From Cystobacter fuscus DSM 2262 (GTDB taxonomy: Bacteria; Myxococcota; Myxococcia; Myxococcales; Myxococcaceae): a stretch of 64,000 nt of DNA. A program made the translations under genes and the position numbers. Each line of letters opens with the position of its first letter. Position 1 is the first letter of the stretch. This document shows, piece by piece, positions 1 through 9,741 of this stretch. The notes beneath the pieces are model-generated. The model was not told the origin of the DNA and did not search any database. It saw nothing but the letters and a program-made list of their open reading frames with translations. The DNA lies in assembly GCF_000335475.2 (NCBI RefSeq), contig NZ_ANAH02000022.1:44473-108472 (forward strand), written 5' to 3'.

Positions 1-2
1 CG

Positions 3-440
3 GATCAGCTCGAGCGCTTCCTGGCCGACCCCACCCACCTCTCCAAGGGCGCGGTCGAGGAGACGCTGCGCTACTGGGGCCCGGTCGACTACATGTCCAC
101 GCCGCGCATCATCAAGGAGGACATGGAGCTGGCGGGCACGCACCTGCCCCAGGGGGAGAAGCTGTCGGTGGGACTCGCGTCGGCCAACCGCGATCCCCAG
201 CAATTCCCCAACCCGGACGTGTTCGACATCACCCGTCCGAACGCGCACCGCAACCTGGCCTTCGGCAAGGGCATCCACATCTGCATTGGCGCGCCCCTGG
301 CCCGCCTGGAGGGGCAGATCGCCTTCGAGACCTTGTTCCGGCGCTACCCGCGCATGCGCCTGGAGGTGCCCTTCGAGTCGCTGCGGTGGAACACCGGCTC
401 CGGCCTGCGCGGCTTCGACCGGGTGCCCGTGCGCTTCTAG
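3..440 (+). CDS. Cytochrome P450, C-terminal part (5' end outside window)
   Basis: About 145 C-terminal codons of a heme monooxygenase; the reading frame is open from the first bases of the window, so the gene starts upstream. The K-helix ExxR motif is visible as EETLR near the start. The heme-binding loop FGKGIHICIGAPLAR supplies the Cys thiolate ligand. This loop has the bacterial class I P450 form F-G-x-G-x-H-x-C-x-G-x-x-L-A-R. The protein ends in a usual FDRVPVRF-type tail. Substrate and redox partner cannot be read from this fragment. The next gene is convergent. Confidence 0.95.
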   Translation, partial: DQLERFLADPTHLSKGAVEETLRYWGPVDYMSTPRIIKEDMELAGTHLPQGEKLSVGLASANRDPQQFPNPDVFDITRPNAHRNLAFGKGIHICIGAPLARLEGQIAFETLFRRYPRMRLEVPFESLRWNTGSGLRGFDRVPVRF

Positions 441-502
441 TCAGCGCCCCGGCACCCCACCCGCGTCCGCCCACCCGGGGACGCGGTGGAGGAGGCCGCG
501 CC

Positions 503-3500
503 TCACGCCCTGGGAGGCGCCGGGTGCGGCGGGGAGAAACGCGCCATCACATCCCCCACGTACACGTAGGACAGGAACGTGGGAGACGTCTTCGCCTCGC
601 GCTGGCGCAGACGCCGCAGGGACTCGCCCACGCTGATGCGCTCCTCCATCAGGTCCCCCACCAGGTGCTCCACCGCGCTGCGCGCGTGCGCGTCCTGCAC
701 CGGCCACAAGGGCGCGATGAAGCCCGCGAAACGCTCGCTCACGAACGTCTCCGCCCAACCCCCAATGCCTCCCAGCAGCTCCGTGGCGGCGCCCACCTCG
801 CAGGCGTTGAAGATGACGAGCGGCCGGGACTTCTGCCCCAGCATCGTGAGCGAGTTGCGCACCTCGAGCGTCTGCAGGGTGCCATCCTCGAGGAACACCC
901 GCGAGGGCGACACCTCGTTGTTCGCGCTGTACTTGCCGTGTCCGGCGAAGTGCAGCACGCCCACCGAGCGCGGATAGCCGCCCGTCAGCAGGCTCAGGAT
1001 GGGCTGGCGCCTTCCGGCCACCCGCACCGCGCGGAAGCGCTTGGACAACTGCCGCGACTCCTCCTGCGCCTGCGGCAGGGGCGCCAGGTGCGGGTGGAAC
1101 TGGTAGTCCGGCGCCACCGTGAGGATGTCCCCCTGCGTCAGCCGCGCCGACATCGACGTCTGGTAGTCGAGCAGCCAGCGCGCCACCGGGTGCTCCATGC
1201 ACAACAGCTCCGCGCCCGGCACATCCACCGGCGCCATCAGCTCCCAGGGCACGTGCGGATCATCGGTGATGAACTGGATGGGAAAGCCCGGCCCATACTG
1301 CTTGCGCAGCGCCTTGAACGTCTCCCGGAAAGCACTCGGCGTGCGCTGGTAGAGCAGCTTGCCCAGCCCGAGGAACCAGGCGTAGTGCTCGCCCGAGCGC
1401 AGCTCGCGCGCCGTGCTGGCCACGCTCTGGAAGAACGCCGCCGGATCCGACCCCAGGTTGAGGTCTCCGGAGAGCCGGGCCGGCAATCCCTCACACGGCA
1501 CGCCCACGTGGAGCATCCAGTACAGCCGCTGGGGGTTGGAGGGATCCAACCGGTGGATCTGCACCGTCAGGTGGGGCTTCTGGGCCCCCGCGTCCACGGC
1601 GAAGACCCCTCGCTCCTCCTCCCCGTCACTCGCGGAGGCCGACACGCCCCCGCCGGACGAGGACGCCGAGGGGGCGCGTGACGGGCCCTGACCCGGATTG
1701 CCCGTGCCCGTGGACACGATGGGGACGCGCCGACGGGCCGCTCCGCAGAAGCGCCCCTGGTACTCGAAGGTGGCCACCAGGGTGAGCTCGCCCGAGGCCC
1801 CCGCGTTGACGGTGCCGAAGAGGGTCACCGGCTTGGAGCTGTCATTGCGCCGCACCACCACCTCGCCCGTGTCCTCACCCGGCTTGAACGTCATCTCCGC
1901 GCACAACAGGCGCACCTGGATGGGCAACTCCTTCCAGTCCTCGGCAAGGCCGGAGAGCGACACCCCCGCGGACTCCGACTCCGCGCCCACCTCGATGATC
2001 GACAGGTCCACCTTCACGGCGAGCTCCTCGCCCGGGCGCGCGGCCGTGCGCGGCTCCACCGAGGGGTAGCGGGTGATGGTGCGCCCCTCGTCCCGCGCCG
2101 AGAGCTTCGCGGCGAGGTCCTCCTCCGTGACCGGGGCGGAGAACGACTCCGAGCGCCACTCCGACGTCAAGCTGCCGCCATGGCCCACCACGAACTCCAG
2201 CGGCTCCGCCTCCTCGGGCAGCTCCCCCTCCCGGTGAAAGACGGCGAAGACGTCGCTCACCGGGATGACCCCGGGGCCGCCCTTGACGGTCACGCGATAG
2301 AGTCCGGGCGGCAATGGAGCCAGCGTCCCCTCATGCATCCCATCCGGGCCCCGGACGAGCGGCACGGAGAAGGGCTCCGCCGTCTTCACGTTGCCGACAT
2401 ACGCCCGCAGCGACACGGGCTCGGTGGAAGGCCGCACGCGGATGACCACGGGCTCGTCTTGCGCGAACGCATCCTCGATGCTCAGCGAGAGCATGCTCGG
2501 CGCGGGTCCGAACAACGATTCGCGGCACTTGTCGAGCGAGTCGCGGTACTTGTCGAGCGCGAGGTGCTGGCCGGTGATGAGTCCCTCCACGTGCGCCAGC
2601 ACCTCGAAGGCGTTCTGCAGCGAGGCGTGGGACGTGGAGCTGTACATGGCGCGCTCCTGGCTGCGCGCCTCCAGCGGCATCGCGGCCACGCGCGGCACCG
2701 TGCCATCGCCGCCGTGGTCCTTGCCATCCGGCTCGCTCATCAGCATCTCCACGGCCCCGGACGCGCTGATGCGTGCCCCTTGCAACGTCGGCTGGAAGGT
2801 GCCCACCACGGGGTAGAGGTGGTAGCCCCGCTTGGGATCGAGGTACCCGTCCTCCCTCTCGTTCTTCTGCATGGCGTGCTCGATCTCCCGCTGGAAGGCG
2901 AGGCCCTGGGCGGCGCGCACGGGGTCGAGCTGGCCCAGTCCCTGGACCTCGCCCGGACGCACGAGCCGCCCGTCCGCCAGCTGCACGCAGGGGTAGATGG
3001 GCAGGAGCTGGTACGCCGAGGGCAGCGAGCGCACCATCTCCGACAGGTCCACGAGGTTCACCGGCCCCAGGTTCTTGCGGAAGCCCAGCGCGAGCGCCTG
3101 CAGGGCCATGAAGGAGCCGCGGTGGGGCGTGCCGAAGGTGATGAGCGCGCGCGTGTCCTTCCACCCGCCGAGGCACTCGAGGAAGTAGCGCGACACGATG
3201 CCACCCATGGAGTGGCCCACGAGGATGAGCCGCGCGTCGGGCGAGCCGCCATTGCGCTGGCGCCACGTGCCGAGCCAGCGCTCGGACTCCTTGGCCAGCC
3301 GATTCGCGGTGTGGCGGATGTCTTGCCGCCAATCGTAGGGGAACTCGAAGAAGTTGGAGCCCGGGATGAGGCCGAGCCGGCTCACGAGCATCTCCGACAC
3401 GCGGGTGTAGCCGTCCACCTTCCAGAACCCGGGGATGAGGTGCGTGTCGGGGAGCACGGCGGTGGCCTCCACCCCGTCATCCACGAAACCTCCCTTGCCG

Positions 3501-3661
3501 TCGGACTTCAGGGTGAGGGACTTCACGCTGCCCGCGCCGCTGAAGAGCGCCCGGAAGATGGCCCCACCGGACAGGCCCCAGATCTCCTTGTCGTCCCGCT
3601 TGAGCACACTGCCGAGCAGACCGGGCAGCAACACGACGACATCCTTGATGACGGCGGCCAT
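503..3661 (-). CDS. LCAT/PGAP1-like lipase fused to a C-terminal CHAT protease domain
   Basis: Protein of 1052 aa. I place the start at 3661 because a CAGGAGGAAG ribosome site precedes it and the hydrolase fold begins at once (VVVLLPGLLGSV); the longer frame to 3802 has no such support. Residues about 5-350 form an alpha/beta hydrolase of the LCAT/PGAP1 type with nucleophile Ser151 (GHSMGG), Asp319 (GGDGTVP) and His345 (TSHASL). The middle, about 400-720, looks like beta-rich spacer with a Ser/Gly-rich linker. Residues about 800-1040 are a CHAT (caspase-like, clan CD) domain with His908 (FAGHGK) and Cys954 (FNACEVG). No signal peptide is evident, so the protein is probably cytoplasmic. CHAT domains are proteases in several defence and death systems; the substrate here is unknown. 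Confidence 0.9.
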   Translation of the reverse strand: MAAVIKDVVVLLPGLLGSVLKRDDKEIWGLSGGAIFRALFSGAGSVKSLTLKSDGKGGFVDDGVEATAVLPDTHLIPGFWKVDGYTRVSEMLVSRLGLIPGSNFFEFPYDWRQDIRHTANRLAKESERWLGTWRQRNGGSPDARLILVGHSMGGIVSRYFLECLGGWKDTRALITFGTPHRGSFMALQALALGFRKNLGPVNLVDLSEMVRSLPSAYQLLPIYPCVQLADGRLVRPGEVQGLGQLDPVRAAQGLAFQREIEHAMQKNEREDGYLDPKRGYHLYPVVGTFQPTLQGARISASGAVEMLMSEPDGKDHGGDGTVPRVAAMPLEARSQERAMYSSTSHASLQNAFEVLAHVEGLITGQHLALDKYRDSLDKCRESLFGPAPSMLSLSIEDAFAQDEPVVIRVRPSTEPVSLRAYVGNVKTAEPFSVPLVRGPDGMHEGTLAPLPPGLYRVTVKGGPGVIPVSDVFAVFHREGELPEEAEPLEFVVGHGGSLTSEWRSESFSAPVTEEDLAAKLSARDEGRTITRYPSVEPRTAARPGEELAVKVDLSIIEVGAESESAGVSLSGLAEDWKELPIQVRLLCAEMTFKPGEDTGEVVVRRNDSSKPVTLFGTVNAGASGELTLVATFEYQGRFCGAARRRVPIVSTGTGNPGQGPSRAPSASSSGGGVSASASDGEEERGVFAVDAGAQKPHLTVQIHRLDPSNPQRLYWMLHVGVPCEGLPARLSGDLNLGSDPAAFFQSVASTARELRSGEHYAWFLGLGKLLYQRTPSAFRETFKALRKQYGPGFPIQFITDDPHVPWELMAPVDVPGAELLCMEHPVARWLLDYQTSMSARLTQGDILTVAPDYQFHPHLAPLPQAQEESRQLSKRFRAVRVAGRRQPILSLLTGGYPRSVGVLHFAGHGKYSANNEVSPSRVFLEDGTLQTLEVRNSLTMLGQKSRPLVIFNACEVGAATELLGGIGGWAETFVSERFAGFIAPLWPVQDAHARSAVEHLVGDLMEERISVGESLRRLRQREAKTSPTFLSYVYVGDVMARFSPPHPAPPRA

Positions 3662-3867
3662 GGCTTCCTCCTGAGGGAGTGGGGCTCCTGGACCCGAGTA
3701 CGCAGGGGACCCAGGAGGTCTGACGATAGCCGGAATCGTATGGTTCCCCTCCGACCCATCCGCGCCCGGGGAGCGTGGGGGACTGAACGCTTGAGCCGCC
3801 ACGCCCCGGCATCTTCCCGGAGCGTTCCGGTTGCGAGCGCGGCTTCGCTCTGTAGGATGCCCGCCCC

Positions 3868-4680
<813 letters not shown>

Positions 4681-4695
4681 GGGAGGACACGCACC

Positions 4696-5430
4696 ATGCG
4701 ACGAGTGAGCACGAAGCTGGGCGAGTTGGACTGCCAGGTGTTCGACGCGGTGCCGGAGGGAACGAGCCCGGAGCTGGCGGTGGTGCTGTGCCACGGCTAC
4801 GGGGCCCCCGCGACGGACCTCGTGCCACTGGCGCGCGAGCTGGCGCAGTTGCAGCCCGAGCTGGGCGCCAAGGTCCGCTTCGTCTTCCCCGCGGCGCCCC
4901 TGTCGCTCGCGGCCATGGGGATGCCGTCCGCGCGGGCGTGGTTCCACCTGCCCCCGGAGGTGTTGATGGGGCAGGAGCGGGACTGGAAGAAGTTCGCGGT
5001 GTCCGTGCCCGAGGGGCTGGCGCAGGCGCGGCGGGGATTGATGGGCCTGCTGTCCGCGCTGTCGGCGGCGACGAAGCTGCCCTATGGGCGCATCGTCCTG
5101 GGAGGCTTCAGCCAGGGCGGCATGGTGACGACGGACCTGGCGCTGCGGTTGGAGGAGGCTCCGGCGGGATTGTGCATCCTGTCGGGGGCGCTCATCTGCC
5201 AGGACGAGTGGAAGCAGCGGGCCGAGCGGCGCAAGGGCCTGCCGGTGTTGCAGGGGCACGGGCGCCACGACGACATCCTGCCGTTCCATCAGGCCGAGTC
5301 GCTGAGGGATCTGCTGAAGAACGCGGGCCTGCTCGTGGACTTCGTGCCCTTCGACGGGCCGCACACCATCGATCCGGACGAGCTGGCGAAGCTGGCGGAG
5401 TTCCTCCACGTCCGCTTGTTGAAGCGCTGA
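4696..5430 (+). CDS. Phospholipase/carboxylesterase family alpha/beta hydrolase
   Basis: Protein of 244 aa, compact and without a signal peptide, so probably cytoplasmic. It has the layout of the bacterial carboxylesterase/acyl-protein-thioesterase group: oxyanion HGYG (VVLCHGYGAPA), nucleophile Ser in GGFSQGG, acid Asp in GHGRHDDILPF, and His in FDGPHTI. The start has an AGGGAGG ribosome site ahead of it at about 4680. It sits 15 bases after the cyclophilin gene and about 30 bases before the YjbQ gene, giving a likely three-gene transcript. The natural ester substrate cannot be inferred. Confidence 0.9.
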   Translation: MRRVSTKLGELDCQVFDAVPEGTSPELAVVLCHGYGAPATDLVPLARELAQLQPELGAKVRFVFPAAPLSLAAMGMPSARAWFHLPPEVLMGQERDWKKFAVSVPEGLAQARRGLMGLLSALSAATKLPYGRIVLGGFSQGGMVTTDLALRLEEAPAGLCILSGALICQDEWKQRAERRKGLPVLQGHGRHDDILPFHQAESLRDLLKNAGLLVDFVPFDGPHTIDPDELAKLAEFLHVRLLKR

Positions 5431-5461
5431 GCGGGAAAGAGCCCCGGAAGAGGAGCGAGCC

Positions 5462-5875
5462 ATGTACCACGCCAGGGAATTGACGGTGGCCACGCGAGGC
5501 CGGGGCTTCTACGACATCACGGACGAGGTGCAGCGGGCGGTGGCGGCGAGCGGCGCACGCGACGGCCTGTGCACCATCTTCCTGCACCACACGAGCGCCT
5601 CGCTGCTGCTGTGCGAGAACGCGGATCCGGACGTGAGAAAGGACCTGGAGTCCTTCTTCTCGCGGCTGGTGAAGGATGGGGATCCGCTCTTCGTCCACGA
5701 CGCGGAAGGGCCAGATGACATGCCCGCGCACGTGCGCACGGTGCTGACGCAAAACTCCATCAGCGTGCCCATCAAGGGGGGCGAGGCCAGCCTGGGCACG
5801 TGGCAGGGCCTCTACGTCTGGGAGCACCGCACCGCGGCCCACCAGCGCCGGGTGACGGTCTCCATCGTGAGCTGA
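5462..5875 (+). CDS. YjbQ family protein (UPF0047, secondary thiamine-phosphate synthase type)
   Basis: Protein of 137 aa, the usual length for the family. Typical family segments are TIFLHHTSASLLLCENADPDVRKDL, read here as FLHHTSASL and NADPDVR, and the C-terminal GTWQGLYVWEHR. An AGGAGCGAGCC ribosome site precedes the start. YjbQ proteins form trimers and have weak thiamine-phosphate synthase activity in E. coli; their true role is unsettled. It is the last gene of the cyclophilin-esterase run and is convergent with the NtrC-type regulator, whose stop lies 25 bases downstream. Confidence 0.9.
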   Translation: MYHARELTVATRGRGFYDITDEVQRAVAASGARDGLCTIFLHHTSASLLLCENADPDVRKDLESFFSRLVKDGDPLFVHDAEGPDDMPAHVRTVLTQNSISVPIKGGEASLGTWQGLYVWEHRTAAHQRRVTVSIVS

Positions 5876-5899
5876 AGCAACTGAGCGGGGGCCAAGGCC

Positions 5900-7237
5900 C
5901 TACTCCTCGGACTCCTGGGCCTCCAGCAGCTTGTAGAGTGTCTTGCGGTCCACGCCCAGCAGGCGCGCCGCCTCGCTCTTGTTGCCGCCCACGTGCTGGA
6001 GCACATGGGCCGCGTAGCGCCGGGACAGCTCGGCCAGGCTCGGCATGTCCCCGGCGAGGCCGCTGAGCTTCTTGGGCGCGTCGCCGATGGGCTCGGGAAA
6101 GTCCTGGGGCCCCAGCACGCCCGTCACGTTGAGCGCGAGCGCCCGCGCCACCACGTTCTCCAACTGCCGCACGTTGCCTGGCCAGTCATATGCCGCCAGC
6201 CGGGCCATCGCCTCGCCCGCCACCACCGGCGCCACCCCGCCCCGCGCGTGCAGCGCCGCGAAGTGCTCCACCAACGCCGCGATGTCCTCGCGCCGCTCGC
6301 GCAGGGGCGGCAGGTGCAGGTGCACCACGTCCAGGCGGTAGAGCAGATCCTCGCGGAACAGCCCCTCGGCCACCCGCGCCTTCAAGTCCTTGTTCGTCGC
6401 CGCCACCACCCGCACGTCCACCTTCACGGGCGCGCTCTCGCCCACGCGGCGGATCTCCCCCTCCTGCAACGCGCGAAGCAATTGCGCCTGCACCTTGGGG
6501 CCCACGTCGCCAATCTCGTCGAGGAAGAGCGTGCCGCCGTGCGCCTCCTCGAAGAGGCCTCGCCGCGCCCCCGTGGCGCCGGTGAACGAGCCGCGGGCAT
6601 GGCCGAACAGCTCGCTCTCCATGAGGGACTCGGAGATGGCGCCGCAGTCCACCGGGATGAAGGGCCCGGCCGTGCGCGGCGAGCGCCGGTGCAGCGCCCG
6701 CGCCACCATCTCCTTGCCCGTGCCCGTCTCGCCGGTGATGAGCACCGGCACCGACGTGGCCGCCGCCCGCGCCACCTGCTTGTACACCTCGAGCAACCCC
6801 GGGCTGCGGCCCACCATGGCGCCGCGCTCCACCTGCTTGCGCAGCGAGCGGTTCTCCTCCACCAGCCGCTTCTGCTCCAACGCCCGCCGCGCCACGCGCA
6901 CGATGGCGTCCACGTCGAAGGGCTTGGACAGGTAGTCGAAGGCGCCCTGCTGGATGCTGTCCAGCGCGCCCTCGATGTTGCCAAACGCCGTCACCACGAT
7001 GACGGGCGTGTCCGGCAGGTGCGCGCGCACCTCGTGCAACACGAGCAGTCCGTCGCCCGCGTTGGGCATCGCCATGTCGGTGAACACCAGGTCGAACGGA
7101 CCCTCTTCCGCCATGCGCGCCGCGGCCATCTTCGGATCCGAGGCCTGCGTCACCTCGCCGAGCATGCCGAGCAGGCGCTTGAGCAGATCCCTCGCGTGGG
7201 GATCATCGTCGACGACGAGGATGCGCGCCGGATTCAT
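5900..7237 (-). CDS. NtrC-family sigma-54-dependent response regulator
   Basis: Protein of 445 aa in three parts. The receiver is at about 1-120, with acidic DDDPHA, phospho-acceptor Asp in VFTDMAMP and Lys in LSKPFD. The AAA+ sigma-54 activation domain is at about 140-365, with Walker A GETGTGKE, the sigma-54 contact loop GSFTGA (commonly GAFTGA) and FLDEIGD. The Fis-type helix-turn-helix is SEAARLLGVDRKTLYKLL at the C-terminus. It should activate sigma-54 promoters when phosphorylated. The ATG directly abuts the TAG of the kinase gene upstream, so the partner is almost certainly that kinase. Confidence 0.96.
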   Translation of the reverse strand: MNPARILVVDDDPHARDLLKRLLGMLGEVTQASDPKMAAARMAEEGPFDLVFTDMAMPNAGDGLLVLHEVRAHLPDTPVIVVTAFGNIEGALDSIQQGAFDYLSKPFDVDAIVRVARRALEQKRLVEENRSLRKQVERGAMVGRSPGLLEVYKQVARAAATSVPVLITGETGTGKEMVARALHRRSPRTAGPFIPVDCGAISESLMESELFGHARGSFTGATGARRGLFEEAHGGTLFLDEIGDVGPKVQAQLLRALQEGEIRRVGESAPVKVDVRVVAATNKDLKARVAEGLFREDLLYRLDVVHLHLPPLRERREDIAALVEHFAALHARGGVAPVVAGEAMARLAAYDWPGNVRQLENVVARALALNVTGVLGPQDFPEPIGDAPKKLSGLAGDMPSLAELSRRYAAHVLQHVGGNKSEAARLLGVDRKTLYKLLEAQESEE

Positions 7238-8632
7238 CTAGGCCGCTCCTCGCTGGGCCACGGGCGCCGCCTCGGCCACGAGGGGAAAGCGCACCGTCAC
7301 CCGGGTGCCCTCGCCCGGCGCCGAGCGCAGTTGCAACGAGCCCTCGTGCGCCTCCACCAGACGCCGGGTGGTCGCCAGGCCCAACCCGTGCCCGGGAATG
7401 CCCCGCGTCTCCGGCGAGCGGAAGAAGGGCTGGAAGAGCTTGCCCTGGGTGTCCTCGCTCATGCCCATGCCATTGTCGACGACCTCGAACACCGCCTCGC
7501 CTCCCTCACGCGCCACCCGCACGCTCACCCGCGCGTCGGACCGGCCCGCCGTGTACTTCACCGCGTTGGATAGCAGGTTCTGCGCGATGATCTGCAAGAG
7601 CTGCGAGGGGCACATCACCTTCACGCCAGAACTCAACTCGCGCTCCAGGGCCACGCCCTGCGCCGCCGCCGTCTGGCTCACCTCCAACAGGAGCGTGCTC
7701 ACCGCCGTGTCCAGCTCGCCCACCACGGGCTCGCCCCGGGTGCCCGCGCGGCAGAAGCGCAAGAGCGCCTCGATGAGCTCGCCCATGCGCACCGCGCTCG
7801 ACTCGCACAGCGACACGAGCTCCAGCGCCTGCGGCTCCTTCACCGCGCCCGAGCGGCGCAAGAGCGTCAGGTAGCCCTTGAGCGGCGACAGCGGGCCCAT
7901 CAGGTCGTGCGCCACGCGCCGCGTGAAGGCGTCCAGCTCCTGGTTGCGCCGGTCCAGCTCCTCCATCTGCGCCTGGATCGTCTTGCCCTGCCGCTTGATG
8001 ACCGAGGTGATGCGCCAGACCACCGACAGGGACACCAGCATCGCCAGCAGCGTCACCGCGCCGCCGAAGGCCAGGTTGCGCGTGCGCAGCGCCGCCAGAT
8101 GGTCGAGCAACTGGCGGCCCTCCTCCGCGTTCTCCCGGTTGAGATGGCCCGCCAGTCCGTCGATCTCCTCGGCCAGGGGACGCACCTGTTCCACCAGATG
8201 GTGCCGGGCCCGCTCCGCCTCCTGACGATTGGAGAGCACCGCCGCGGCCCGCACCTGCTCGGCCAGGCGCGTGCACGCCATGTTGAAGCGCTCCCACACG
8301 ACGAGGCGTTCTCCCTTGGGCAGGCCGCGCGTGTACGCGAGCGTCGCGTCACGCACGTCCGCGAGGATGTCCTCCATCACCTCGTTGGCCGCCTGGCGCT
8401 CCTCGTCGTTGCTGGCCCGGATGTGGGCCTCGATGGCGGACTCCAGTGAAATGGCGTCCACACGGATGCGGCCGATGAGTCCCGCCCGGTCCAACGACTC
8501 CTGGAAGCGCGCGGCCACCTCATGGCTCGTGCGAACCTCCGTCCAGAGGAAGAAGGCAGCCACGGCCGACAGCAACATCACCGCGAACAGGAAGCCCGCG
8601 CGGTAGACCCGGATCGAAGGAGAGGACTTCAC
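7238..8632 (-). CDS. Membrane sensor histidine kinase
   Basis: Protein of 464 aa. I choose the GTG at 8632, which overlaps the stop of the preceding lipoprotein gene (GTGA); the longer upstream frame is out of character. A transmembrane helix at about 8-28, a periplasmic helical domain and a second helix at about 190-215 are followed by a coiled-coil. HisKA has the H-box VAHDLMGPLSPLKG, and the ATPase domain has QNLLSNAVKY, DNGMGM and GHGLGLA. The signal is unknown. The neighbouring coiled-coil lipoprotein and the NtrC-type regulator are in the same operon, suggesting a cell-envelope signal. Confidence 0.95.
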   Translation of the reverse strand: MKSSPSIRVYRAGFLFAVMLLSAVAAFFLWTEVRTSHEVAARFQESLDRAGLIGRIRVDAISLESAIEAHIRASNDEERQAANEVMEDILADVRDATLAYTRGLPKGERLVVWERFNMACTRLAEQVRAAAVLSNRQEAERARHHLVEQVRPLAEEIDGLAGHLNRENAEEGRQLLDHLAALRTRNLAFGGAVTLLAMLVSLSVVWRITSVIKRQGKTIQAQMEELDRRNQELDAFTRRVAHDLMGPLSPLKGYLTLLRRSGAVKEPQALELVSLCESSAVRMGELIEALLRFCRAGTRGEPVVGELDTAVSTLLLEVSQTAAAQGVALERELSSGVKVMCPSQLLQIIAQNLLSNAVKYTAGRSDARVSVRVAREGGEAVFEVVDNGMGMSEDTQGKLFQPFFRSPETRGIPGHGLGLATTRRLVEAHEGSLQLRSAPGEGTRVTVRFPLVAEAAPVAQRGAA

Positions 8633-9087
8633 GGCGTGCTGGCGGACTCGGCGGGAGGAGGAGAAGGCGGGAGCAGGGGCGGAATGGGCAGCGGCTGCGG
8701 CTGGCTGCGCCGCCGCGCCCGGGACAGCGCCGACTGGTACCACACGTCCTCCAGCTCCTCCTGGATGGCCGTCAGCTCGCGCTGCTTCGTCACCAACTGC
8801 GCGTTGTGCTCCACCAACGTGTGCCGCTCCGCCTGCACCCGCTCCAGCTCGTCCTGCCACAACGGCGGAAGCAACACCTGCTCGGCGCGCTCCAGGTTCA
8901 CCACCTCCAGCGCGCTCTCCACCGCGGCGAGCCGCATGGCCAGCGCTTCCACCCGCTCGCGCTCTTCCTCATACCGGCGCTTCCACTGATCCATGTCCTC
9001 CGACACTGGAGGTGGTGCGGTTACCTTTGGGGTCACGCACCCGACCTCCAACCCACACATGACCACCGTGATGAAGAGGTACCGCAT
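8629..9087 (-). CDS. Coiled-coil lipoprotein, first gene of the two-component operon
   Basis: Protein of 152 aa. A signal peptide ends in the lipobox LEVGC at residues 13-17, so the mature protein should be lipid anchored. Residues about 32-120 are charged and heptad-like (long coiled-coil), and the tail is Pro-rich. No known domain. The last four bases overlap the GTG start of the sensor kinase, so its translation is coupled to the kinase. An accessory or sensory role for that kinase is an inference from this coupling. Confidence 0.8.
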   Translation of the reverse strand: MRYLFITVVMCGLEVGCVTPKVTAPPPVSEDMDQWKRRYEEERERVEALAMRLAAVESALEVVNLERAEQVLLPPLWQDELERVQAERHTLVEHNAQLVTKQRELTAIQEELEDVWYQSALSRARRRSQPQPLPIPPLLPPSPPPAESASTP

Positions 9088-9269
9088 GCCTTCGCTCCCG
9101 TCCTCCGCCGCGCGTCATGCGCCTCAGGGCTAGACCGGGCTCTACCTTGGCCGGCTGACAAGGCCAGCATCCCCAAGATGGAGGGTCACGTCAAAGAGCG
9201 CGGTGGGTTTGTGGGGAGGGTGCCCCCAAGCCGGGCAGGCGACATGGGGAGAATCTCCGCAATCCAACA

Positions 9270-9295
9270 CCACGGCCCCTGGGAAGAGGCCGTGG
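9270..9295 (+). promoter_or_regulatory. Leader hairpin upstream of the Ala/Lys-rich secreted protein
   Basis: An 8-bp perfect stem CCACGGCC/GGCCGTGG with a 10-base loop, about 75 bases upstream of the start at 9370. The 9088-9369 gap between divergent genes otherwise shows no feature I can defend. It could be a 5'-leader structure or chance; there is no T-tract. Confidence 0.3.
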
Positions 9296-9369
9296 CACGG
9301 CGGGTGCTCTGTCACGCGGATGAAACGTCGCACTCAAGCGACGGTTCATCGTCCTTCCGGAGCCCGACC

Positions 9370-9657
9370 ATGAAGAACGTCCTCGCCGCCGTTGTGCTGT
9401 CCGCGTCGCTGTCCGCGTTTGCTTCCGAGCCCACCAAGGCCGCTCCGGCTCCCGCCGCCGCTCCCGCTCCCGCCGCCGCTCCGGCTCCCTCGCTGAAGGG
9501 CGAGGCCCAGGCCGAGGGCATCAAGGCCGAGGCCCAGCCCGAGGCCGCCCCCACGACGGAGACGAAGACCGAGACGAAGACCACCAAGAAGTCCACCAAG
9601 AAGACCACGGCTCCGAAGGCCCCGGCCACCGAGACCAAGGCCGCCGAGACCAAGTAG
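9370..9657 (+). CDS. Small secreted Ala/Pro/Lys-rich protein of unknown function
   Basis: Protein of 95 aa. The start at 9370 follows TCCGGAGCC and begins a clean signal peptide (MKNVLAAVVLSASLSAFAS). The mature part is low complexity: repeated PAPAAA units, then alternating acidic and Thr/Lys-rich stretches (TKTETKTTKKSTKKT). Such proteins are common in myxobacteria without a known role; surface or DNA binding by the basic tail is possible but unproven. A strong hairpin terminator follows directly. Confidence 0.75.
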   Translation: MKNVLAAVVLSASLSAFASEPTKAAPAPAAAPAPAAAPAPSLKGEAQAEGIKAEAQPEAAPTTETKTETKTTKKSTKKTTAPKAPATETKAAETK

Positions 9658-9682
9658 TTCGTCTTCTCGAGCCGCATCGTCC

Positions 9683-9720
9683 GAGGGCGCCCCCATTCCG
9701 GGAGGCGCCCTCGTCGTTTT
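9683..9720 (+). terminator. Rho-independent terminator
   Basis: A 9-bp perfect stem GAGGGCGCC/GGCGCCCTC with a 12-base loop, followed by GTCGTTTT. It lies 26 bases after the stop of the small secreted protein and ahead of the convergent gene's stop at 9742. Confidence 0.8.
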
Positions 9721-9741
9721 CAGCTCAAAGCGCCCGCCGGC

